Assembly (NCBI GenBank): GCA_026119855.1 | Contig: JAOWBW010000076.1 | Coordinates: forward strand, 1,178,001-1,242,000 | DNA: 64,000 nt | From: Campanula takesimana | Taxonomy: Eukaryota > Streptophyta > Magnoliopsida > Asterales > Campanulaceae | Reading direction: 5' to 3' | In this document: piece after piece, positions 1 to 9,984 of the stretch | Numbering within the stretch: position 1 is the stretch's first letter | Layout: the number at the start of each line of letters is the position of its first letter | Notes under the pieces: model-generated | The model's database searches: none | What the model saw: the letters and a program-made list of their open reading frames with translations, nothing else | Told to the model about the DNA's origin: nothing | Translations under genes and position numbers: made by a program

Positions 1-2
1 AA

Positions 3-704
3 GGAAAGAGCAGCAAAGCAAATGCTGCATACACTGAAGTCCAAAGGGTCCATTCCCTTGGGGACTTAATGAGGAAGGAGGAATTCAAGGTTCATGAAAG
101 GGACCTAGGCAGGAGAGTGATAGGAGAGACCCAGAATGTGAGGCAGTTTACATCGAGGGAATTGATGCAACAAGAGGATGGCTTAGCTGTTCAGGCTAAA
201 AAGGTGCCTGTTGCGGAACAGCTAAGGGTTTATACCCCAGTGACAAGGGATTCTTTGTCCATCAGCATGGCAGTGCTGGAGGGAGGGGGTGATAATTTCC
301 ATAGGTTCCAGCAGTCTCCATCAACTGCTCACACTCAGCTGTTTAGGCAGTACTTGAGGTGTTGTAGTCTTGTCCAAGTCAATGAGGGTAATGATAGTGG
401 ACCTTCATCTCACATGGCTATGATAGCAAATGAGAGCATCCAAACTTCAGGAACGTTTAGCTTTATATCTCCCTTGGATGATTTTCCTCCTTATGATGCT
501 ATTGAGGAGTGGTGGCCAAGAACCATGGGTCCACCTTTGCAGCATTCAGTGACTTCCATTGATCCTGTTATGGAAAGGCATCCAGTATGGTTGGAGAGGT
601 ATTTGGAGCCAAGACAGATTGTACCTGCTAGGCTATATGGAGAGGAGAGGAGGCAGGAAACATCTGGGAAGGGGTCTGGAGATGTTTGGAAGCAGGTGTT
701 GTGA
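3..704 (+). CDS. Antisense ORF (aORF) of element A, 5' end outside window
   Basis: Open from the window edge to a stop at 702-704, opposite to gag-pol. It aligns along its length with the aORFs of elements B (15451-16484) and C (49752-50783). Shared blocks are RELMQQE, the run around VTRDSLSIS, VLEGGGDNF, CCS-VQV, SGTFSF-SPL and EEWWPRT-GPPLQ. An ATG at 69 is in frame, but the frame stays open upstream and matches the sister copies there, so the true start lies outside. I recognise no known domain. The pol stop is only about 250 bp away on the other strand, so the two transcription units converge. Confidence 0.7.
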   Translation, partial: GKSSKANAAYTEVQRVHSLGDLMRKEEFKVHERDLGRRVIGETQNVRQFTSRELMQQEDGLAVQAKKVPVAEQLRVYTPVTRDSLSISMAVLEGGGDNFHRFQQSPSTAHTQLFRQYLRCCSLVQVNEGNDSGPSSHMAMIANESIQTSGTFSFISPLDDFPPYDAIEEWWPRTMGPPLQHSVTSIDPVMERHPVWLERYLEPRQIVPARLYGEERRQETSGKGSGDVWKQVL

Positions 705-955
705 GAGGGACAAAGGTTGAACAGCTATGATTGTTGGTTAGCTGTTCAGGAGAAGTTTTTTAGGAGGAAAGGCTACCATGCAACACAGGAGGTAGTGGGT
801 TAAGGCATAGTTCCAAACCATATGATGTAAACAGGCCATCATATGGTTGTCCTTGAATAGAGATCTATTTAGGTTAGTTGTTGAAATACTGTGAACAGCT
901 AACCATGCTCTTTGTACTTGTTAAATTTATGAAATGAATTTCCAGTTAATCCCTT

Positions 956-3900
956 TTACTTAGGCAAGTTAATCATTCCTAACATTGCTCTCAAAAATTC
1001 AAACCTTTTTTCATCCATAGCTTTAGTCATTATGTCAGAGACATTGTCCTCAGTACCAACTTTGGCTAAGTTGATATTCCCCTTTTCAACATGATCTCTA
1101 ATGAAGTGATTTCTAACTTCAATGTGTTTAGTTTTAGAGTGTTGAACGGGATTTTCAGTCATAGCAATTGTCCTTGAATTATCACAAAATATAGGAATGT
1201 TAGTGATATTCATACCAACGTCTTGTAGATGACTTTTTAAGTACAAAATTTGTGAACAGCAGAGACCAGCTGCGACATATTCAGCCTCAACTGTTGAGGT
1301 TGCTACAGAGGTTTGCTTTTTGCTAGACCAGGACACAATTCTTGATCCAATGAATTGACATCCACCACTTGTTGACTTTCTGTCTAGATTGCATCCAACA
1401 TAATCTGAGTCAGTAAATCCTATTAGTGAGAATGGTGAGTCATTAGGATACCACAATCCATAATCAGGGGTATCCTTTTAGATATCTCAAAATCCTTTTA
1501 ACAGCAGCAAGATGAGATTCTTTGGGATTGGCTTGAAATCTTACACAGAGATATACACTGAACATGATATCAGGTCTTGAGGTAGTAACATATAGGAGAG
1601 ATCCTATATAGCTTCTGTAGAGTGTTTGATCAACACTTTGACCATCAGTGTCAGCATGAAGTTTTGTTGTGGTAGACAGGGGTGTCTTAGCTATTGAGGC
1701 ATTCTGCATATCAAACTTTTTTATCATGTCTCTTGTGTACTTGGCTTGGTCAATGAAGATTCCATACTTCATTTGTTTGACTTGAAGACCTAAGAAGTAG
1801 GTGAGTTCTCCAATCATACTCATTTCAAACTGCTTTTGTATAAGATCTCCAAATTCTTTGCAAAGGTCTTCATTTGATGATCCAAAGATAATATCATCAA
1901 CATAGACCTGAATGAGTAGGGTGTCATCTCCATATTTTTTTATGAACAGATTGTTGTCAATATGACCTTTGGTAAATCCTTTATTGAGAAGGAAATTAGA
2001 CAAAGTGTCATACTAAGCTCTAGGTGCTTGTTTTAGACCATACAATGCTTTGTCCAACTTGTAAACATGGTCTGGGAATTTGGGGTTTTCAAATCTAGGA
2101 GGTTAAGAAACAAACACGTGTTCATTAAGTACTCCATTCAGGAATGCACTCCTGACATCCATTTGGAATACTTCCATCTTCTTAAAAGATGCAAAGGCTA
2201 GAAATAATCTTATGGCTTCAAGTCTTGCTACAGGAGAAAAAGTTTCATCATAATCTATTCCTTCTTCTTGTCTGTATCCCTGAGCTACAAGTCTTCCTTT
2301 GTTTCTCACCACAGTACCATCTTCACTCATTTTATTTCTAAATACCCATCTGGTGCCTATGACAGTTTGATTTCTGGGTTTGGGAACAAGTTTCCATACA
2401 TTATTCCTTTCAAACTGTTCAAGTTCTTCTTCCATAGCCTCTATCCAGTCTACATCTTGAAGGGCTTCATAGATTTTCTTGGGTTCCATTTGAGAAATAA
2501 AGGCACTCATGAAAATATCATAATGAGGAATACCATCAGGAATGGTTTCTTTTTGAATATGGATGGAAATGACAAGGTTATCATCATTTACAATGGGTAT
2601 TGGAGTAAGGATTTGAGAAGAGATTATTTGACAGCTAACAGTTTCATCTTGGCTGTTTGGAAGAGGAAAGCTGTTGGGAGTAGGTAAGCTGTTGAGATTT
2701 GGTTGGAGGACTGAGATATCTTTGGGCAAGACATAGGGAAGAATAATGTTGTTCTCATTTGGGGATGAAGAATTATTGGTTGTGGGTGAAGGTTCTGGGA
2801 GGTTGTCAGAGTTTCCAATACTTTCATAAAAATCACACAAGTCAGTGTTGCATTGATCATTGTTTTCATCAAAGTCAATATGAATTGATTCTTCTACTAC
2901 TAGTCTTCTTTTGTTGTAAACTCTGTAGGCTTTGCTAGTGTTGGAGTAACTAATAAAGATTCCTTTATCACTCTTGGAATCAAACTTATCTAGGTTGTTC
3001 TCCCCATTATTGTGAATGTAGCACTTGCTTCCAAATCCATGGAAGTAAGAGATGGTTGGAATCTTTCCATTCCACAACTCATATGGGGTTTTCATATAAT
3101 ACTTGTTGATGAGAGTTTTGTTCTGTACATAAACAGCAGTGGTTACAGCTTCACCCCAAAAGTATTTAGGAAGATTATGTTCTGACAGCATTGCTCTTGC
3201 TGCTTCACAAATAGTCCTATTTTTTCTTTCTGTTACTCTATTCTGTTGAGGAGTTCATGTGGCTGAAAAGTTGTGATCAATCCCTGTTTGATTACAATAG
3301 GTGTCAACTCCAGTGTTCTCAAATTCAGTTCCATGATCAGATCTTATCTTTTTGATAGACAAGCCTTTAAAGTTCTGAACTTTGTTGAACACCTGAGTGA
3401 GATTGTGAAGAGTATCACTTTTGGATTCAAGGAGAATGATCCAAGTGAATCTTGTGTAGTCATCAAAAACTACAAGGGAGTATCTATTTCCACCTAAAGA
3501 TCTGGTTTTGATGGGACCAAACAATTCTATATGAAGAAGATCAAGAAGCTTGGATGTGTCCAGTCTGGTTTTAGCAGAAAAGGATGTCTTCTTTTGTTTT
3601 CCACACTGACAAGCTCTGCATAACTTGTCCTTCTTGATAGGTATTTTGGGAAGACCTTTGACAAGGTTTGAGATGGATAACTTGGAAATGGTTTTGAGGT
3701 TCAGGTGAGCAAGTCTTTTGTGTCACAACCAAGACATATCAGATTGGCTGTAGGTCAAAAGACAATGAGCAGTGGAGGATTGGACTACTTTAAGGTGGAG
3801 GCAATAAAGGTTCTTCTTTCTAACTCCTATTAAAATAACCTTGTTATTCTTGTCTTTGTCTTGGCATTGGTCCTTGGTGCAGATAACATGATAACCTTAA

Positions 3901-4136
3901 TCACATATTTGACTAATGCTAATCAAATTGTGCTTAAGGCCTTCAACATAAGATACATCTGTAAAGATTATCTCCTTGGTCACTAGGTTTCCTGATCCTT
4001 TGACTCTAGCTTTAGAAGTGTCACCAAAAGTAACATTGGGACCATTCTTTGGTGTTAGCTGTTGAAGCCATCCCTTGTTGTAAGTAATATGTCTGCTGCA
4101 TCCACTATCTAAGTACCAGATTCCTTTATTGGATTC
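956..4136 (-). pseudogene. Sirevirus pol A (protease, integrase, RT, RNase H), broken
   Basis: From the right: aspartic protease motif LDSGCSRHIT near 4100, a zinc-binding histidine/cysteine region near 3600-3720, integrase core around 3255-3524 (LGGNRYSLVVFDDYTRF; IRSDHGTEFEN), integrase C-terminal part and RT from 3191, the RT active site YVDDIIFGSSNE near 1890, and RNase H (GFTDSDYVGCN, STVEAEYVAAG) ending in TAA at 956-958. Visible breaks include a stop at the integrase core end (about 3255), a TAA at 2103-2105 where element B has a Gln codon, and further frame changes near 3900 and 2020-2100. The catalytic Asp pair of RT is intact, but the chain is not. Confidence 0.88.
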
Positions 4137-4209
4137 CTACAAAACAAAATTAAAAATTTTGGTACCCTTTATTCTTTTCGGGTCTAAAGGATTAGACTTT
4201 CTTTAGTAC
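4137..4209 (-). other. Intron-like segment between gag and protease, copy A
   Basis: A 73-nt segment starts GTACTAAAG and ends in a T-rich run plus TTTTGTAG. It contains in-frame stops. The flanking gag and protease codons are in the same frame if it is removed (phase 0 on both sides). The same arrangement, 72 nt long, lies at the matching place in elements B and C. I infer a spliced intron or a regulated gag/pol boundary; no transcript evidence is available. Confidence 0.5.
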
Positions 4210-6489
4210 CCTAGCCTTGCCACCTAATCTTCTTTTGAATAACTGGTTAAGGGTGTTATAGTAGGACATGATTTGCATCATGTAAGGTGTCAATGTGAAG
4301 GGTTAAGAAGTGTTAAATAGGTGTCCACTATTTTATGGGCTTTGATTTCTGTAGTTTGGTTGATGAAAGTGGGATTGCTGTCTGGAGTTTTGTGAGTGGT
4401 AAGATGGTCTAGGGGAGGAGTTTTGAGACTGATAAGCATGGATTTTCCCATTGGAATATTGCCAGTTTTGTCTAGGTTGCCTAGAGTGCTTCTGCTGTCT
4501 AGCATGTCTTGGCTGTTCAATCTGTCTTGGTTGTTCAGTCTGTCTGGCTTGTCTAGGTCTTCTAAAATTTTGTTCCTTCTTCCCTTTCTGAGATTGAATA
4601 TCATCAGTATTAGTGGGAGCTTGGGTCTTAGGAATTATTGCAGATTCCACTTTTAATTCACCATTTTTGATATCTTCACTCTCCTTTCTATACAAATCTT
4701 CTTTTGTTTAGATGGGGTAAGATGGTTTCTTGGTAGAGAATGTGTTGAGACTTTGTAAAATCCTAGTTTCAACAGCTCTACTGCCAGTAGGAGGAGTGTA
4801 GGTTTTCAGTGTGGGATTTTTAGCTCCAATTCCAGATCTATCCCCAGGATGTCTTTGATTAAAGTGATACAAGGATAGAGCATTGCTTGATTTGTTCCAA
4901 GAATCAATTTTGCTTTTTAAAGCATTATTTTCTTCCTTCAAGGTAATCATTTCTTGTTCATTATCCTGTTGGGATTTTGAACAGTCAGTCTTAGCTGTTG
5001 AGCTAAGTATGTCATTTTCAAGTTTTTGACATTTGTCCTCTAGATCCTGTTTGGTGGCTTCAAGGTTAGTGTTTAGGGATTTGTGATTTTCAATAGTTTT
5101 ATATTGCTTAAGGTTTTCTGTGATGAGGGCAGCAAAGCTAGAGTCTTGTTTTTTCTTTTGAATCAAGAGGATGCAAACTAAATTTTTAAAACCATCAATG
5201 TTAAGAGAGTTAAAATTATGTACCTCTTTAAGTTCCTTAGCAGCAGCTAAGGCTTCTAGGTCCTCTTCATTATTTGAGTCTTCACATTCCTGTTCAACGA
5301 AACACAGTAATGGTTCTTCTTCCTCACTATCTGAGTTTGATGAGTCAAATTCTTCATCACTTAACCTAAATGAATCGGCAAGCATGACTTGTTCTTTATT
5401 TTTGTCATTCTTAGCCTTGACACAATTGTAGCAATTGCACCAAGAACTATGAATGACTTCTTTAGAATAGGTCATTCTTCTTTAGTGTTCTCTTGGTTTC
5501 TTAGGTTCTTTGCAATCTGCATCATAGTGATCTGGTTTACCACAGTTGTAACACTCAATGTTCTTCTTAACAACTTCTTGAGTTGAGTTAGATGGTGAAG
5601 GACTGTATCTTCTATCAAATGCTTTCTTTTGATGTTTCATGGCATTTCTGACAGCCATGGAGATAAGGCTTGGGATGTCTTCTTGAGAGATTGGTTTTGA
5701 TTCTTGTTTAAGAGTTATGTTCAGTTTTTGTAGGGCATTGATAACAAGAGTGTCAATGTCCTGTTGGGAGAATTGTTTCTGGGTTTGCTCTTGAGCTACA
5801 AGGGCAAGGGTTTGAGATATGGTGGATGCTGGTTGGATTTTGATCATTCTTTCTAGTTCATAGGTTTCAAGTTTACCAAAGTATTGTTCAATGGTCATAC
5901 TACTCCATTCAGCTCCTTCTCTAATGGGAAGGGCTACTTTCTCATACTCTTGAGGGAGATTTGAGTAGATTTTTAAGCATAGGTCAGATTGTTGAAAAGT
6001 TTTCCCATGGTCTGAAATAGCTCTCACAAGATCTTGAAATCTTGGTCTTGCAGCACTCACCTCTTCTCCAGGGTAGAATTTGAAGTTGTCTAACTGTCTT
6101 AATAAGTTATACAGATTCTGAGTTCTAACACTAGTGTGTTTAGTGAACTTGGTGTTAATTAGTTCCCATGCTGCTTTAACACTTGGTACTTTAGCTATTT
6201 TTTGAGCTAGGGAGTCATTCACACTTTTTTGCTGAATATTTTTTACTTTTAAGTTAGCAGTCATAAGTTGTCTTTGAGCATCAGTCCAGTTTTCAGGAGA
6301 TTGGAGTTTTCTACATCCTCCATTGACTTCAGCATGAGTGGGAGGTTCAACTTCATTCTCTAAGACATACCAGTTCCATATGCTATTAGCATCTAGATAG
6401 GTTTTAATTTTTGAGGAATAAATCACAAAAGATCCACAATCATCAATGTGTGGAATGTCCTTTTCATTGTTTCTTCTTGGTTGAGGCAT
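4210..6489 (-). pseudogene. Sirevirus gag A, broken by in-frame stops
   Basis: Capsid-type polyprotein of a copia element (UBN2-like gag). The first ATG after the primer site begins MPQPRRNNE at 6489. The reading frame is open further upstream through the primer-binding site, but only from TTG. The core region (NLYNLLRQLDNFKFYPGE, KIYSNLPQEYEKVALP) is followed by a CCHC zinc knuckle CYNCGKPDHYDADC near 5520, an acidic Ser/Asp/Glu tract, a coiled-coil-like segment, and a Gln/Arg-rich tail. Stops interrupt it at about 5482 and 4708, and the last part is frameshifted near 4333. Sister copies at 31733-33502 and 54293-56583 show the same domain order. Confidence 0.85.
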
Positions 6490-6542
6490 GGTGGGTTGAA
6501 TGGATCCTTCACAAGTTGTTAGACTCTGTATGGTGAATCCAA

Positions 6543-6554
6543 GCTCTGATGCCA
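6543..6554 (-). other. Primer-binding site of element A
   Basis: Reads TGGCATCAGAGC on the minus strand, two bases inside the 5' LTR. This is one base away from the usual copia initiator-tRNA-Met site TGGTATCAGAGC. Confidence 0.8.
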
Positions 6555-6556
6555 AT

Positions 6557-7740
6557 TGAAAGGCCCTGTTTAACTAAATGAACAGATAAATTAAAACTTG
6601 GATAGCTAACTGTTTGAGGTTAGCTATTGAGAAATAATAAATAAGAGAAATGTGCAGCGGAATATAAATGAATAAATAAATTAAAGGACAGAGTGTAGTG
6701 TGTGTGTAGGTGTAAGGATAAGAGTGTACACAGTATTATAAAGTGGTTCCGAGGCAAAACCCTTCTCTTACATCCACCCCCACTGTTGGAACAGTGAGAT
6801 CAATCCACTATTATATTCTCTTCAATAAGAGTTACAAGAATTGATAAGGCATGTTCCTTTGAACCCCCTCTACTTAATTGACACTTCAATAAAGTTTGCT
6901 TCTTTCAAAGCGAGAAAAAGAAAAGGGAAAGAATCACAAGTGTGTTTACAAAATAGCTTGGCTTTAAGCTGGCTGCATGTGGGTTGTAACTGGGTGCAAA
7001 ATGGCACAATATTTACAGGGGTCTATGCAAATATTTAAGACTGCAAAGATAATGCAGTAAGGCTACAAAGGTTTTCAAATGGTGTAAAGTTGTAAAAAGG
7101 GTGTAAAGGGTCACTTGACAACATGCCAGTATACTCCTTTATATAAGGGAGGGGATATAGCCGTTGGGGGACAAGGGTATAATAGTAGCCGTTTGGGGAA
7201 CACAAGTACAGAGAAGTAATGGTTTGTCTTTGACTTTGACTGACTGTTTATCATTCCTCTGTATACAGGTTGTTAAGGGAAGGGAAGGTGTATTCACACT
7301 TGAACAAGCTTCAATATGAGTTTTTCCAATGATTGGTAATATTGGAATAATCATTCTTCAAGGATCTGATGACGTGGAGCTAGCTGTTAAAGAAGATCAG
7401 TCTTAGCTGTTGAAGCAGGGAAGCTTAGCTGTTGGGCTTGTAAGCCATTAGCTATTGAAGCTTGTTTGTATTTACCATCTTGATAATTCATTTGAGGTAG
7501 AGGGAGTCTGAAATAGGTAGTTCTTCAGTTTGTTGGATGTATAGATGATAGGTAGATCATGTAATGACTTGAATGTTGGCTTGAATGGAAAACAGGGCAG
7601 CTTAGCTGTTGAGCTTTGTCTTGGGCTGCCTGTGCTCAGGTCTTTTGTATACATCATATAATCAATTGGGTTTGATTATTTATTTATCAAAACATATTTA
7701 CTATGATTAATTGTGAGTTAAACATAGTGAGGTACTAACA
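6557..7740 (-). repeat. 5' LTR of element A (1184 bp)
   Basis: On the plus strand it begins TGAAAGG and ends GGTACTAACA, so both ends are TG...CA. It matches the LTRs of elements C and D and, less closely, B. A TATA box (7138-7145) divides U3 (right) from R/U5 (left). U3 carries several copies of TAGCTGTTG at about 7403-7433 and 7606. The opposing words AGCTAACTG and GGTTAGCTATTGAG near 6600-6632 form a small inverted pair. Confidence 0.92.
7138..7168 (-). promoter_or_regulatory. LTR core promoter: TATA box plus M-phase-type MYB site
   Basis: Minus strand: CCCAACGGCTA at 7168-7158 exactly fits the plant M-phase-specific activator consensus YCYAACGGYYA bound by three-repeat MYB proteins. TATATAAA follows at 7145-7138. 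The same order is found in the LTRs of B (CCCAACGGTCA near 10584-10594) and, with one mismatch, C. MYB binding is inferred. Confidence 0.6.
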
Positions 7741-7852
7741 CATAGGTAACCATCAAACGCTTAGATCAATTAGTAAGAATTGCTCTACCTTCGCCAAAGT
7801 CATGAGTCCCAAGAATGCAGCTGATTGGACCTAAAACAATACATATATTAAT

Positions 7853-7939
7853 TACTCCGTTTGTCCCAAAGTGAATGTTAAGTTCAAATTTACTCGAGCA
7901 ACTTTGAATTGTTTTATGCATTCATTTTGAGACGGAGTA
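7853..7939. mobile_element. Stowaway-type MITE (87 bp)
   Basis: Ends read TACTCCGTTTGTCCC and, inverted, GAGACGGAGTA, the plant Tc1/mariner Stowaway terminal pattern with TA at the border. The two halves pair with each other. It has no coding capacity. Confidence 0.8.
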
Positions 7940-8035
7940 GTATATCGTTATCTACAAACAGGACTTCACAATGTCATGAACAATTACAACATCAAATTAA
8001 GAAAATATCAATCTGGTTATGCATCATATATCAAA

Positions 8036-8147
8036 TGAACCTCGGGAGTTCCCCCAAACAATTCACAGGATCGATCATGGCCAAGAATTAATCCCTGCAG
8101 CCAAGCCAGTGAAGTGGTTCATGGGAACTCTAGGGGACACCTTGATG
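8036..8147 (-). ncRNA. MIR395: MIR395 hairpin 1
   Basis: The minus strand folds as a stem. The 5' arm contains CTAGAGTTCCCATGAACCAC and the 3' arm carries the 21-nt mature region at 8066-8046, ending GTTTGGGGGAACTC. Against the canonical plant miR395 it differs at positions 1 and 6 (G for C, T for G). miR395 targets ATP sulfurylase and sulfate transporter SULTR2;1 mRNAs and is induced by sulfur shortage. The position-6 change lies in the seed-like 5' region and may weaken targeting. It is tandem with hairpin 2 on the same strand. Confidence 0.85.
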
Positions 8148-8188
8148 TGCATTCTCTTCACTCAAAGTCTCAAACTACCACTTGCTTT

Positions 8189-8190
<2 letters not shown>

Positions 8191-8228
<38 letters not shown>
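8191..8228. repeat. (CT)n microsatellite
   Basis: An uninterrupted CT dinucleotide run just upstream, in minus-strand sense, of MIR395 hairpin 1. CT/GA runs are common near plant promoters. Confidence 0.95.
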
Positions 8229-8229
<1 letters not shown>

Positions 8230-8231
<2 letters not shown>

Positions 8232-9020
8232 CTTGCTAAAATAAGGTCAAGCCTTGCAGCAATTTATAATGTTCTTTGTTTCTTTGCAGTTAGTAAGTGG
8301 AAAGATCTCGATAAGGGTTTTAATCATTCTTGACAATCAATGATATATCTATATCGATTTTAGTTTGAATACTGAAGTGAATTCAATTGGATTCATGGAG
8401 TGATAGAGGGTTTTGCTCCTTTTGGGTCAATGTTTACTTGCAACTTTTTGTATGTTGACTCTGGCAAAATGCGGTTCGTTTTAATTGATTTGCGGTGTTT
8501 GATGCATATCATGGAGCAGCTTGATATTTTCCCTCATAGTTGCTTGGTAATTTCATGAGTGATTTATACCTTGGTTGGTTTTGTTTTTGTTTTTGGTTTC
8601 CTCCCCAGCTATACCTCTTCTGTGAAGGGTCGTGTGTTTTTTTGTTGCCCGGTGGTTCTCATATTGCACGATGTCTGGCAGTATCATGTTTTTTTTTTCT
8701 TTAAATATATACTCCATATATATTAGTTGCTGAGCAAAAAAAAAAAAAAAAAAACCTCTTACATACTCGTTTTGATAATGGATTCAAACATTTACAAATT
8801 GTCCTAGATTTAGAAAGTTCATCATCTTCTTGGCAAAGAGTTCCGTGAAACTATATAGACGTGAGATTTTGGAAGTTAAAGTTGATTTGTCAAAGATAGA
8901 AAAGAATGCTCGTACTCGTTCCATGGAGTTATCCATCAGTTCTCAAGCAAGTGCCCAGCTCTTACGTGGCTTGTAGTCCTTTAAGCAAGTGCACAGCTTG
9001 CCTACTAGGACCCATACATG
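8230..9020. other. Intergenic DNA between the left MIR395 hairpins
   Basis: I see no open gene here. It contains a 19-base A tract at 8736-8754 and short T runs. Parts resemble the DNA beyond hairpin 2 (for example AAGATCTCGATAAGGG near 8303 and AGATCTTGATAAGGG near 9505), suggesting the two hairpins arose by a tandem duplication of roughly 1.2 kb. Confidence 0.5.
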
Positions 9021-9021
9021 A

Positions 9022-9108
9022 TACTACCTCCTTCCCAAAATGAATGTCCAATCTTTTTTCAAATTTGCTCTTAAGATTTTTGGACGTTCATTTGGGACGG
9101 AGGGAGTA
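9022..9108. mobile_element. Stowaway-type MITE (87 bp)
   Basis: Inverted ends TACTACCTCCTTCCC and GGGACGGAGGGAGTA, with internal pairing between AATGAATGTCCAATC and the matching TTTGGACGTTCATTT. It is non-coding and lies upstream of MIR395 hairpin 1 in that gene's orientation. Confidence 0.85.
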
Positions 9109-9257
9109 GTATTTTCCATTAAAAGCCTGTAAATAGATAGACTATCAAAAAGTATTTATGTAGATATAATAGGTAGTGAATCTGGATTACTCACAGTATT
9201 TAGAAAGAGTTCAGATTAGAAGGAACAGCAATTCTGAGCAAGCGTCGGAACATGATC

Positions 9258-9362
9258 AAATGAATCCAGGAGTTCCCCCAAACACTTCCGTGGTTAGTAG
9301 CTCAAATCTTTATTCCAGTGAAGTGGTCAAGGGCACTCTAGGGAACATCTTGATGTACATTC
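9258..9362 (-). ncRNA. MIR395: MIR395 hairpin 2
   Basis: Minus-strand stem with the 5' arm at 9355-9314 (CCCTAGAGTGCCCTTGACCA) and the mature 21-mer at 9290-9270 on the 3' arm, beginning CGGAAGTG and ending GGGGGAACTC. It differs from canonical miR395 only at position 2. Flanks match hairpin 1 (GAATCCAGGAGTTCCCCC here, GAACCTCGGGAGTTCCCCC there). It probably shares regulation, and possibly a transcript, with hairpin 1. Confidence 0.9.
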
Positions 9363-9386
9363 TCCTTCAATCCTAGTACCATCTAT

Positions 9387-9390
<4 letters not shown>

Positions 9391-9426
<36 letters not shown>
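9391..9426. repeat. (AT)n microsatellite
   Basis: A pure AT dinucleotide run directly beside MIR395 hairpin 2, on the upstream side in its orientation. Confidence 0.95.
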
Positions 9427-9429
<3 letters not shown>

Positions 9430-9565
9430 CCTTGATACATAACTTGAGAATTTAGAATAATTTATTAATGTTGCTGGTCATATTAGGTTTTTCATTGTGA
9501 AGATAGATCTTGATAAGGGTAAGATGAACCTAGCCTCAAATGTATGCTATATGAATGTTAGGGAA

Positions 9566-9851
9566 TACTCCCTCCGTCCCACCTCACTTGACACCTAAGA
9601 GGTGGGCACAATAACTAAGGAAAAAGAATAAAATAAAGAAAATGTGTGGTAGAAAATGAAGAGAGAGAATGAGTGGGGTAAATAGTGGTGTTGGTTGAAT
9701 AAATTGAATGGTGGAAAATGAAGATAGAGAATGAGTGGTGGGGTAGAGTGAATATAAAATTATAAAAAGTATGCTATTTTGGGAAGTGTCAAGTGAGTTG
9801 GGACAGACCAAAATGGAAATAAGTGTCAAGTGAGCTGGGACGGAGGGAGTA
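9566..9851. mobile_element. Stowaway-like MITE (286 bp)
   Basis: Perfect-looking inverted ends: TACTCCCTCCGTCCCACCTC and its reverse form ending CTGGGACGGAGGGAGTA. The inner AAGTGTCAAGTGAG pairs with CTCACTTGACACC. The interior is A/G-rich with no real ORF. It sits upstream of the minus-strand MIR395 pair, in what was the spacer between the two divergent MIR395 pairs. Confidence 0.88.
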
Positions 9852-9984
9852 TATATGATCAAGTTGGTAGAGCACATGTAAATTCCACCTTTTCTTAATC
9901 TTATGTGTGTGCTTTCATTTTCATATATTCCAGATGGATCTTTTCCACCCATCAAGTCCAAACAGAACATGATCAGAGGGATAC

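Larger units (their letters stand above)
1..7740 (-). mobile_element. Sirevirus-like Ty1/copia element A, 3' end outside window
   Basis: Read on the minus strand, this copy has a 5' LTR at the right, a tRNA-Met-type primer site, gag with a CCHC knuckle, protease, integrase, reverse transcriptase and RNase H in copia order, and then an antisense ORF running off the left edge. The 3' LTR and ORF3 would lie left of the window. The RNase H wording (SKKQTSVATSTVEAEYVAAG) and the LTR above 1.1 kb fit the Sirevirus lineage. Several stops and frameshifts make it non-autonomous. CATAG follows the LTR at 7741-7745 and would be the target duplication, but its partner is not visible. Confidence 0.9.

Noticed and set aside
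4396..4656. Plus-strand open frames opposite gag, and similar frames opposite pol and ORF3
   Set aside because: They are shadows of repetitive or low-complexity minus-strand coding sequence and are not conserved between copies as proteins, unlike the aORF.
8019..8333. A 104-codon open frame over MIR395 hairpin 1
   Set aside because: It runs through the hairpin and the CT microsatellite and has no protein-like conservation.
8736..8754. A-tract as a LINE or processed-pseudogene tail
   Set aside because: No upstream coding remnant or target duplication could be recognised.
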